NCBI GenBank assembly: GCA_949130495.1 | Contig: OX422214.1 | Coordinates: 251,414,187-251,478,186, forward strand | Direction: 5' to 3' | From: Sambucus nigra | Taxonomy: Eukaryota; Streptophyta; Magnoliopsida; Dipsacales; Adoxaceae | DNA length: 64,000 bases | In this document: positions 1 through 10,731 of the stretch, piece after piece | Position numbering within the stretch: the stretch's first letter is position 1 | Layout: each line of letters begins with the position of its first letter | Translations under genes and position numbers: made by a program | The notes under the pieces: generated by a model | Told to the model about the DNA's origin: nothing | Database searches by the model: none | What the model saw: the letters and a program-made list of their open reading frames with translations, nothing else

Positions 1-496
1 TACCCCTCCTCAGGTTTTTGTTATGAAACACGAAAAACCTCTTAGCATTTCCCCTGGTAATATATGAAGCCCTACAGGGGACCCTTAGGCAATATTGCCA
101 AATTTAAACTGGCCACCAAACCATTCTTGGTTGAATAAAATCCTGATCGGATAGAACATCCAATACCAGGTGTGTCCTCGCCAATTTCCGCACTTAGGCC
201 TAAGGGAGTGTGACGACACGACCTAAAAGGTAAAGTGGTGCACAATGGTATCTCGGTGTTATACTGGACTGGAAGGACACTTGCGTGATAATGCAAATTT
301 AGAGATCATAAAGGAGTAAGAATATAGAAAATATAATACACTTGTTTAGTCGGCTAAAATAGCCAAAAACATAAATTTTATATTAATCCACCATATTTAC
401 AACAGGTACAATACATGTTTAGTCGGCGAGCTCGCCCAAAACATTAACGTAACATCACTACAACACAAAATACATAGAGAAGCTACTGGAAAAATA
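1..496. other. Non-coding spacer between pol and the antisense ORF of Tat A
   Basis: No convincing coding frame is seen here. On the minus strand this stretch follows the stop of the antisense ORF and is homologous to the corresponding spacer of Tat B (45244-46022). The short open frames in it have no recognisable domain. Confidence 0.6.
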
Positions 497-2595
497 TCAG
501 TGGGGATGAGGCCTCTGAACGAGATAATCAGCCACCAGAGTCCTTCGACCATCATTAGGAGCAGGAACCAACTCTTCCTCGGCATTATTAGCACCTGACT
601 GCAATAGCTGCCAAGGGATAGCATCGATGGGTATCCATTGATCATCTCTCCGAAAGGGATTGGGCATCCGAGTGGAAGGAGATATTTCGTGGTGATACTA
701 GAGCATAGAGTTCCTTGGAACCTGTATCTCCTTCAAAGCACTCAACCACCCCCTGATGAAGGCGAGCTACTCAAATTCTACCAGCCTCGTCGGAGCATCC
801 AGCTAACCCTGGTCATAACCATTGGCCCATACTCGCCGAGGTCCTTTTTTAAACAGATGCCACGGTCGAGTAACGTCCCTTTGGAGTCCGAAGTCAATCA
901 CATATGCTAGCTGGACGTCACCACGGAGCTCTTCCATTTCGCTATCTGAACTCCTGGTGATCCTGCCAGCTCGCGTAACGAATGGACCAATGGAACCGCG
1001 CGGCACAGGGGGAACGTCGCTCGAGCCATCCCTAGCTCGCGTCGATGAAGAACCTCGGATCACAGGGGGAAGATCACTCGAGCCAGCCCTAGCTTGCATT
1101 GATGAAGAGCCTCGTAACACTATAGGAGCGATGCTTGGTGCGTGCTCCCTAAGACGCAAGACCTCTCTCCTTAAAGCTTCATTTTCTTGCTAAAGAACCT
1201 CCCCGACCTGATTGATCTCAGAGGCATCCAGGGGCCTCGCCCCCAACGTATTCACCTCCTCTTGAACTGAATCACCAACTTCCTCCATCTCTTAAAGCCT
1301 GTCCTTCAATTTGGCTACGAGCTCAGACTGATCTTTATACTTCTGATTCCTCGATTTAAGGGATTTGCACAGCTTAACAATGGCTTGGCGAACCTGAGGG
1401 CTCGTATTGGGACTAAGGGTGCTACCCAATTGAGATGTGGCAGGAATATAGTCATCAACATCAATCGACTACAAGCAATAAAAGGGGATGGGAGAGAAAA
1501 AGACCAATCAGTGCACTGAGAAAAAGAAACCTTTTCATTGATAAGGGTTAAAAGTACATCGAGCAGCAAAAAGAAAATTTACAAACAGAAAAAGCAGAAG
1601 TACAAAGTAGTCCTAGAAGAGAGAAAATAACTAGCAACCTCAAGTTGCCCAGGAGTCAATGGCTGCTTCCCCTTATCAGCATCAGTAGGAACACCGCCCT
1701 CAGCAGGGGTAACCTTTGTCGCCACAACGAGGGGAACGTCAGCAGGGGTTGTCTGGGAAACAGGGTCAGCACCCTCGATAGCAGGGGTAGGGGCAGGGGC
1801 TTCATCTACAACTGGACTCAGCCCTGGATTGTGTTCATCGAACAGAGGAGATGCAATATCCACTCCGGCAGTTAAAAGGGCCTTGTTCCAGCCCTTCTTG
1901 AAGTTCCGATGGCTAATATAACCTATCTGAACCTCAGTATCCTCATATGCTGCAGCCCAACCAGAATTGTATGAGTCTTCCTTGACAGTGACTGCCTCAG
2001 ACTCCTTCAGCTCTTCGGATAGCACTCTGTTCTCTTCCACGATAGCCAGGTTGCTCGAGCAAACCATGTCGTAGGCTTGTCGTAGCTCTTTCAACTCTCT
2101 AACTGCTGCGTCCTTCTCCCTGTTGGCATTAATAAGAGCCAGATCGAATGATATTCGAGCAGCATCAACCGCTTTAAAACAAGCCTCGAGCTCTGTACCC
2201 CTAAACCTTAAGGATTTATTTTGTTGCTCCATCTCACCATTTCTGTTCACCAGCTCATCGCGAGAATGATAGAGCACGACGAAGTCGGTCACAAACTGCA
2301 AGAAGAAGAAAACATTAGAATAAATAAAGAGTCTTACCAGGGCTAGCCTGTAGGGCCAGTTCATCAGACCCTAGTGCCCTTTGGCGATCAGCAGGAAGAA
2401 CTGCTCTCTCGAGCAGCGCGGGGGCTAACTGAGGGGAAATTGCAATAGACGCCCCCTCGAGCAGTGCAGACACCGGGACTAAGGCTTGCCTAGCCTTCGT
2501 CCTTACCTCCATCTTCCTCCTCTCTTCCTCCTTCTCCCTCTCCGTTCTTCTCCTCTTCTCTATCTTCTTCTTCTCCTCCACCTTCTTTCTCTCCT

Positions 2596-2660
<65 letters not shown>

Positions 2661-3783
2661 TGCTCTTATTATTTCCTCTTCTTCTCTTGCTCCTGAACAG
2701 AAGACCAAGAACTAGTAGCCATGGCCCCAGAGCTAGAATTTTGCTTCTTCGACCTCTAAGCGAGGAGCACGTGATCCTCATCATCATTATCCAGAATTAA
2801 ATTCTTCCTTGGAGGAACCATCTCCTCGCTCGAACTACTAGATGTGCTCGACAACCCTCGAACTTCAGAAACCTCCTCGGAATTAGAAGAGCCACTACTA
2901 CTGGAGTTCTATTCACCCAAATTGCCTCTAGCACCACCTGCGGTATCACTTTCAGAGCTGCTATCCTCCTCGTCCAACTAAATAGGATCCCCAGCAGTCT
3001 CTTCGAAAGTATAAAACTCAGGGATATTGTCTACCGGCCTCGCTATAAAACTGGAACCAACGTTCTTATATTCGAGCAGAAAAGCAGCAGACCGGGGATG
3101 CTCTCCATCAACCAAGGGCTCCCTGATATTCCAGGCCTTAACCAATTCAGAGAGACGAACCTCGCTGAGAGCAGGTTCCAAATTCTTCGACCTCGCTGAA
3201 GAAAAACAGAGAAAAGTCAGAAAGATCATAAGTCAACAAAAATTAAAAGAGCAGAGCAAAGTCTACCTATGTATTCTTCCCCATAAAAGGGAACAGAGAA
3301 CCTATCAGACCTTGACCCTTCAAACTCGGGAGAAAACTGCCAATTTCTGGCAAGGAAGCCCTCTTGCCAATAGTCCTTATGGGAATCAGGTAGGTTTACT
3401 ACCAATACGCTATTAGGACTCCTGGCTTTGAGGTAGAGGACACCAGAACTAGTCTGAGAAAAAGAGCAGAAAAAGCAGACCTTAGCAAGCCCTAACTTGG
3501 TTCCATATAATTGATTTATAATATGGATGCCATTAATTATCTTCCACACATTGGGAGAGCACTGTGCAAGAACAATATTGAAATAGCCAAAGAAGTGCAA
3601 GAACAGATCGTTGGGAGGAAAAGTGATTTCCCCTTAGGAAAGCAACAAAACATGGAGCCAATGGGTGTCCTTTATCTCTCTAACGTTTCTAGGGGGAGAA
3701 GTGCAGCACTCAATATCTACCCACTCTGGGATGTTATAAAACTTCCTAAATTCGGAGACCGACCTATTCCCAATATTTGCCAT
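497..3783 (-). pseudogene. Antisense multi-exon ORF of Tat A (transposase_28-like N-terminus, coiled coil)
   Basis: The gene runs antisense to its element. The chosen ATG is at 3783; the protein starts MANIGNRSVSEFRKFYNIPEW. The first 200 residues or so resemble the plant 'putative gypsy-type transposon' family (transposase_28-like), with landmarks FPPNDLFLHFFGYF and LPDSHKDYWQEGF. A canonical GT-AG intron is seen at 3196-3266. After it come KAWNIREP, an acidic Ser/Glu stretch, an Arg-Glu repeat encoded by the CT tract at 2604-2657, a likely intron at 2296-2337 (only 42 bp), and a coiled coil ending near SHRNFKKGWNKALL. A third probable intron (about 1469-1638) leads to a second coiled coil and a tail containing RGWLSALKE and DDQWIPIDAIPWQLL, with the stop at 497-499. 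Several in-frame stops (one after HVLLLS, others in the last exon) make it non-functional. Homologues in the same arrangement are Tat B (35263-45243) and the Tat E fragment. The exon model is by eye; the biochemical function of the family is unknown. Confidence 0.7.
2604..2657. repeat. (CT)n microsatellite inside the antisense ORF of Tat A
   Basis: An uninterrupted CT run of about 54 bp. On the coding (minus) strand it reads as alternating Arg-Glu codons. The Tat B homologue has a GA tract at 35845-35893 in the equivalent place, so an Arg-Glu-rich segment is a shared feature of the family. Confidence 0.9.
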
Positions 3784-4176
3784 TGGAAAACCCTAGAAAA
3801 CTACAAATTCAAAGAGAAAGTACAAAGAAAAGGCACAGGAGACTTACAAGATGGAAGTTCGACTCGAACAATGAAGAATCACGAGCTTAAATAACAAGGA
3901 AGCAATGAGAATGGAGACTGAGAGAAGATAATATGAGTCGCTAGAGCTCACAGGAAATGAAGGAATGCTGAGAAAGTTGAAACGACGGTCGAAAGGTGGC
4001 TGATCTGAATGAAACCTTGAAGTGTTTCTAATCATAGCGCACGGACCACGAAGCGGGTGCCACCAGAATCAGTCCTTAAATTTTGGAAAAAGTTGCGTGA
4101 TACACAACTCAACCATTATGACAAATCATTTAAGTTTATTAAGCCCAAAGCATGGCCCAACAAACATAGGGGCAAT

Positions 4177-4587
4177 TGTGGGTACATGAAACTAGAATAA
4201 TGGGCATGGACGAGTAGCCCACTTGTAGCGACCCAAAGTCCAGGCCCCTTATACCTTAAACCGATTATGTTCTAATCTCTTCCCACGTTCCCATTAAGGG
4301 TCACCCTAAGAGGAGATGGGAAACATGGAGGAATCCCACACCCCCACTCACCAGAACAAACATGTATATAACAAACCCTAGGTCCAGGGCAAAGGACAGG
4401 TTGTATTCTCTATAACCACTCTCCGAAGTATATAAAAATAACACTGACTGCACCACCGTGGACGTAGGCACATCTTTGCTGAACCACGTACATCCTTTGT
4501 TGTGTGACTGCCGTTTTACCTTCCTTATTCTTGCTTGGTGATTGCTCGTCTCTTATCTATTTGTGTTGCACAATAATTGTCACCACA
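4177..4587 (+). repeat. 3' LTR of Tat A
   Basis: The boundaries follow from the polypurine tract just upstream, the inverted ends TGTGG...CCACA, and the resumption of chromovirus LTR sequence at 4588. Length is 411 bp. A TATA-like AGTATATAAAAA lies near 4430, followed by GTGGACGTAGGC. That block is shared with the Tat E LTR (near 33990) and is familiar from the R-U5 part of plant Tat LTRs. The expected target duplication on the right is about ATCAT (4588-4592); its partner is outside the window. Confidence 0.8.
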
Positions 4588-4653
4588 ATCATTATATTTC
4601 TCTTTTACTAGGCACACACAGTAGAATAAGTCATCAGGATATATATAATTATC

Positions 4654-4708
<55 letters not shown>

Positions 4709-6591
4709 CACAATATTGTACCCTTAGGATGAGACCTCTTGGTGCATGCATACTTGTCTATCATGTCCCGGTACTTCACATACAAAATAAAGGACTATTG
4801 GTTCAATGTCTCACTTGAAACTTAAATTTAATTCACACATAGTGGAGGTGAACACAGTCCCCATCCAAATGGGTCATGTACATACCTACGCTCCCATTCA
4901 ACCGTCGAAACTATCATACTCTCAGATAGCACGTATCCGAGGTACTATGTTCTAGGTACTAGTATAAAATCCCCCAGTGGGCCCATCAGGATAAGACCAT
5001 CAACATTGAAAAACCTCCTCCTAATAGATAGAAATGTAGGTTTGTCATACACATAATATATCATACAATAGGTATACACTCAACCTATTAAAATCAGTAG
5101 GTATACACACAACCCGAATACTAGTATTTGTACGTAGTATATTTCTCTCTAATTCTTACGATACTTTGTAACTCACGATGATTTTCTCTATCGTCTACCA
5201 TCAAACATAATTCACCCATCTAAGGCCTTTTTATTTCCCTTCTAAATAAATTCTAAGTAGTTAACCCAAGTCCCACACTACTCTTCCTCAAAATAAAATT
5301 CACTCAAATATCGGTATAACTCATTTTCCTTCCCTCGAAGATATTACGTCAAATTTAAACTTGTCCAGATAAGATTACCTTTTTATGAAATGCCTCTTGA
5401 ACGAACCTAGCATCTTATTCAGATGAAATGTCCAAGTCATTCGAACGAGATGTAATCTCACTTGATCCTAGTCGTTCGAACGATGTCTCAGGTCGTTAAA
5501 ACGAGATTTTTCCAGTTCGTCTTCTACCTCCAGAAACTGCATTTTCCCACTATTTTTTGTATACTGATCCTTCATTCCACAACTCTAAACTCCCATACAA
5601 ATGTTCCAACTAATATAAGAACCTATATACATGATTTCTAACCTTTTGTATTCATGAAATCATCAAATAACCTCAAATAAATTGTATTAATTCATGGTTG
5701 TTCTCTAAAACAATAGTTTACCATTTATCATCAAGGCAACATATAAAACTCAGATTTCTTGAAATTTTAATGGTTAAACATTCATCCATTTCATCTTCTA
5801 ACATAAATGTTAATTACTACTATCAATTCTACCCAAAAATGTAATTTCAATTCCGTAAATTTATCATAAACGTTCATGATTTCCGAAGTAGTAAATATCC
5901 TATTCTAACATGGATATGCTATTCAACAAAAAATCAGAAAGATAAACACTTGCCTCTTATGGTAGGTTTGATCCGTTGAAGAAGAAATATATGGTTGTGT
6001 TCTCCTGTTTTTGATCTATAATTTGGTAACGATTTTTGTGAAAGATGATACCTTTTAGCCTTTGAACTTCTAGGAACTCTTTTCTTCTCCCTCTTGTTCT
6101 CTCCCTTTGTCTTGGTAAGTGTAACTCTCATGTATCTTACATAACAGTATATAAAACCTTTAAATTTTCATCTGTCCCTTTTCCCCAAAATTTTAAAAGA
6201 TAAAAATACCCCTCCGAGTGTCGGTTTGGCTTAAAAGTGCCCCGGGACCCAAACTAAATCCTGGGTAGAATTTTCTGACTATTTTGACCCTTCTGGACAC
6301 ACCGGCGCACTCAAAATGACCATATGAAATACCAAAAATGAAATAATATTTTATTTCCCAATTTGAATCCCGACACGACTGACACGCTCGTTCCGACTAA
6401 ATTTATCATAACCGTCGTATTTTTCACTCACGATAATTTAATCGTCTCATATCATTATTATTACTCATTCACTAAATATTATTCAATATAAATCAATATT
6501 AACCCTTATCTCGCTAATTAATATTTGTTTAAATTAATTCCAGAATTAAAATCTTTAAAAATTAAAATCATTAAAATTACAGGGTATTACA
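4588..6591 (-). repeat. 3' LTR of the chromovirus (partial)
   Basis: Homologous along its length to 12262-14192 of the 5' LTR, with scattered substitutions and an expanded AT tract (4655-4707). It ends at 6591 next to the polypurine tract. A cluster of imperfect TCG palindromes (for example GTCGTTCGAACGATG) lies at about 5397-5514. The matching stretch of the 5' LTR is 13025-13124. No gene is seen here; a short open frame at 5934-6131 is LTR sequence. Confidence 0.85.
4655..4707. repeat. (AT)n microsatellite in the chromovirus 3' LTR
   Basis: About 50 bp of alternating AT. The same position in the 5' LTR (near 12318-12343) has only a short AT tract, so the expansion happened in this copy after the element inserted. 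Confidence 0.9.
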
Positions 6592-9500
6592 TACTCCCCC
6601 TAATAACAAAATTTCGTCCTGAAATTCAAAAATAAAGTATTACAGATAAGAATAAATCTGGATATCTATCGTGCATCTCATCCTTGTGCTCCCAGGGAGA
6701 TTCCTTGGCATTATGATGCCCCATAATATTACCACAGATATTTGTACATAACTGCATTCAAACGTGTTCTATATTTACTCATAATGATCTTTTGGTATTT
6801 CCACTATACTTACACCAACGGTACCATTTCGACCGAAGGTATACTTACTACAACCCACGATTTAGAGACAAATTCATTCAATCCATTACATACCAATATA
6901 TTTCCTCATACTTAAGGTCTCAATTATATAATGTCATGCAACACTATCGTGAATTCGATGACAATTTCTCAAAAGTTGAGCCTATACTTATTTATGGAAA
7001 TTGTTGATACGATACCCCGTTTATGGTATTAGCCCAATCATAGCCCTGAAAATGATGCGACTAACCTGAGTTCCCATCCCTACCTATACCCCACTGGCTA
7101 TATCATCTCTATGTTAGAAAACATCTCACTTTTATAGGTACCAGTTTCCCTTATTGCCGTAACAAGCTATCTTTCGTCATGGGGTACACCCTCAGAAATA
7201 CATGACTACTCATGTAAGGCCTCAAAACTTTGGTTCACATCAACTTACTCTCACTACGTTTATGAACTATACAAAAATGACATGGATTGACTCAATCCTT
7301 ATCAGATGACCATGAATAACTCTAGGTCCAAGAAACTTGTTTTTCCCCTTTTTTGTAACTATTCAAAGGATAAGTCGACATTTTTCTCCCTATTAAGCTT
7401 CAGAAGTTACTTAGCAGTTTATACCCTGCTACGAGTAATCACATGCACCCCTACAAGTTGTAGTTAACATTCCCAATTACTCCCAAAAGTCCAAGACATG
7501 CATTCTCATATTTTTACACATTCTATATCACTCCTCCCGACTATACATCATCCTATGGTTGACACACCTAGCTCAGGACTCAACTCTTCCCTCCTTGCCT
7601 CCTGATACACCCCATTTAATGTGCCACTCAAGGGTCTCGTCTCGATTTAGTACACTGTCTGTCAATATAACACACCCCAAATGAATAACGATTATTTTTT
7701 TCCTGGACAATCCACTTCACAACCCAAAGAAATTCTTGCCCACTCCGTGTTTTTATAATCCAATAATAGATTTTATCAATTTTCACACCCATTTCCTCCC
7801 TGGAACCATCAATCTATCACCACATTCGGGTCGGTAGTATCTAACCGACCTCTTCCTTCTACGAGTGGTGAATTTGAAAACAACTTCATTATGTCTCACT
7901 CATCCCTATATCATCACACTCAACATCTCACATCACGTGAAACATCTTACTTCACTTATTCAGGGATATACAAAAATTATGACCAGTGCATTTACTCCAA
8001 AACTGCGCACTTACTAGGCCCTTTTTTCGTCTATTAGAATTCTTAATAACCTATCTATGCGCAAACCACTCTACGTATTTGACTTGGTGAGACTCCGCTC
8101 CTCCTCTAAAAGTTCCAGGGTTCTCCTATGTCAAAGGATACCTTTCTCATTTTATTCCAACGTCTTTTGACTTATATCGACTGTGGGAGTTTTCTCGTAA
8201 CATACACGCAGTCAGACTATCTCATTTCCTCGAAAGAAGTTTAGCCTCTCCTACATTTCCACTAGGTTTTTTTTACTGTGTCACAGACATATTTACAACA
8301 TCTTTTTAAGTCTCCTTATCACACACGATATCAAAAGTTAAATAGACTAGGGCGCCCATACATCCTATATCCCATGCACAACTGCACAATCATTTATACA
8401 TTCCCCATATAACATACTTATCTCAAATATGACCCCGCATTCTTAATGTGGCCTTACACTATGGTTGAACACAGTTATTTTATTAAAATGATTTCATTCC
8501 ACTCAAGACTACCCCATCCATCAACTAATGGTGCAAATAGTTTTTCCCTAGTGCTCCCCACACATAACATTACTCAACTCATCAGTCTTATATCATAGAA
8601 TAGATCTCAGGTCATGCTTCACCCACATACACGTGTAATAATTTAAATTGATAAACTCATTCCCTAGTGACTAATACATCTCTCAACTCCCGACATTCGC
8701 TGGGATTCATGCGTGGAATGTCTCGCAAGTAAAATCTAAACAAGGAACCACCCTAATACACTACTATCTAGCAGTGTCGATCATCGAGATCCGTTGGTTA
8801 TACGCACACTTGATCAAAATATCCAAAATCCTATTCCCAAATGTATAAGTCTAGCCGTCCACTCCATATTACTAAAGGAGTTTTACAACACGACACCTTC
8901 ACTATCACTAGTTTTCCCACGCTAATTCTATAAGGAGATAAATTTCTCTGCTCAATAGTAAGTTTAATATACCCCAAATCATATTAATAAAATCCATATA
9001 CACTGGGATCAAATATAATGAGGCAACTATAACGTCTGGAGTCGCCTCCATGATATAATATAAACACGAGCTCAACTTTCTTCCAGTTGACACATTGCTA
9101 ATCAACATATCCTGCATCCCACCATTGCTCATCCAATCGCTAACCAACACATTCCCAGGACACCATCGTACTCTAATATCATCTCTCGAAACGAGATAAC
9201 CCACTAAAATATATCTTCTCCGTGATTATACTCACTTTCCTACAAATGTGACCAAAAGCCCCGCATTACATAGTAAAAATATAGGCACATAATAGTAATA
9301 CTAAAAATACACTCACTAATCCCATCCTATGCCCGAATTTAGGGCTAACGAAATATTTTGACTCGTTCGTGTCGCACAAACATACCACCTTTACCCTAGG
9401 ATATAACTCACATTTTAATTGTCAATAGCACTGGCGGTCTAAATGCTTTCTGGACATAACACTCTAATCCATAAAGATCCCAAAAACATTCACAACTATT

Positions 9501-10717
9501 GCCCTTTTTGACATCCGTCCCCTAACTTATTGCGAAAAAGGTCGATACATGTGGCCCTACGATCCACACATAGGTGCCTCTTTGTTTCATTTCCCCATCT
9601 TTGGCCCCACTGGCCATATTAGGATTGCCTTTATGTTAGACTTGGTAGTCTTGGCCCTGATTTCTACTCCGGTTGTTCCTTTGACTTTCTTGGCCTTGTA
9701 GAACACAATGTTGTTCCTGGCGTCCCTAATTGAATCCATATTCATTTGATAGCATTTCCATTAATCTACATCATTAAATGAATCCCCTAATGGGCACCCT
9801 CTGTGGGGCATGATTATTACCAATTACCTTTACTCGTGCCCTTTTGATTATGCTTTCCAACCGTCTTGGATCCATTCCTATGGAAGCGTTGATATCAATT
9901 TGTTAAATGGCATCATAAGTACCATGTGCATAAGTCGTCTAAGACCGACTTCCCATAAATACTAGGGACTCCTACTAGTAAGTCCATCATTATTTTTTAA
10001 AACCTTCCTATCTAATACCTATCTCCCTAGGTACGAAGTTAACTCACATAAATATATTTTGTTATCATAATAAACCTCTGTTCGTCCCTCTTATAAAAAT
10101 TCTATAAACTTCCTTCGCACCTCTATCTGAGCAACAGATGAAATAACTTGTGGTTAGTTGACACCCAAAATTTCTCGATTAATTAGCTATCTACTTCCAT
10201 ATATGTGGTGACTATCTCACATTTCATTTTAGTTATCTCCTTCCATTGGTCCATTGCACTTCCTCTTTTACTCGAATACTTGGAGGTGGCTCTTCAATAG
10301 AGCTCCTTCGACTTCCCCCTGCCAACTACGCTGGGCGAGTCTAAATTTTCAGTATTGTTATATACTATAGTGCTTGGGGATGATACTGCCCTCAAATGAG
10401 TATCCCCTCGTCATCTGCTTGAGCAATAATCATGTTGACTTCTATTACTATCACCGTTTCTCGTAAACTCTATGGATTTTGCTAAGCCTCTCCTCCTACA
10501 GTACTTCAAACGTCCCTCACTGGTCATCCTATATTGTTCAATTTATGATATCCAACCGAGATAGCATATGATTCATATCACTTATACATAGTAGCAGGAG
10601 AACGTAGACGTGAGTATGAAGAGGAATACAACAATCCTATAATAGGGCTGTATATCAAAGAACGCTACATTGAAATGTAGTAAAGCAGCACCGATCCTAA
10701 GGACACTAGAACCTGAT
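6592..10717 (-). pseudogene. Decayed gag-pol of the chromovirus, with a chromodomain tail
   Basis: This is the internal region of the minus-strand chromovirus and has no open frame of useful length. One part is clear: reading leftward over 6735-6661 the translation contains NAKESPWEHKDEMHDRYPDL, the usual C-terminal end of a plant chromovirus chromodomain, followed by the polypurine tract. This is the correct place for the end of pol. A weak protease-like trace may be present around 8908-9204. The gag, RT and integrase motifs were not recoverable by eye. At 4.1 kb it is somewhat shorter than a typical 4.5-5 kb chromovirus interior, so deletions are likely. Confidence 0.65.
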
Positions 10718-10729
10718 GCTCTGATACCA
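10718..10729 (-). promoter_or_regulatory. Primer-binding site of the chromovirus
   Basis: On the minus strand it reads TGGTATCAGAGC, complementary to the 3' end of initiator methionine tRNA, two bases from the LTR end at 10732. It fixes the element's direction and the inner LTR boundary. Confidence 0.9.
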
Positions 10730-10731
10730 TC

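Larger units (their letters stand above)
1..4587 (+). mobile_element. Tat A: 3' part of a Ty3/gypsy Tat-lineage retrotransposon
   Basis: The sense strand of this element is +; its gag-pol lies left of the window. What is visible is the spacer after pol, a long antisense ORF (497-3783), a polypurine tract (AGGGGCAAT just before 4177) and the 3' LTR (4177-4587). The spacer at about 60-250, read on the minus strand, matches the spacer of Tat B at about 45480-45640, including a shared block around TCGTGTCGTCACACTCCC. This shows that the two elements share one architecture. Antisense ORFs between pol and the 3' LTR are known in Tat-lineage elements. The element sits inside a chromovirus LTR, and the base after its LTR (4588) resumes chromovirus sequence. 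Confidence 0.75.

Noticed and set aside
2486..2800. Leu/Ser-rich + strand and Arg/Glu-rich minus frames around the CT tract
   Set aside because: Only the minus frame that continues into the antisense gene of Tat A is supported by homology with Tat B; the others are repeat artefacts.
4525..4785. Open frame spanning the Tat A/chromovirus junction
   Set aside because: It crosses an insertion boundary and an AT repeat, so it cannot be an ancestral gene.
8908..9204. 98-residue minus-strand frame in the chromovirus interior
   Set aside because: It could hold a protease-like trace, but no active-site motif is readable; kept only as a remark in the pol entry.
10718..10731. tRNA gene at the TGGTATCAGAGC sites
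   Set aside because: These 12-bp matches are primer-binding sites next to LTR ends; no tRNA body is present around them.
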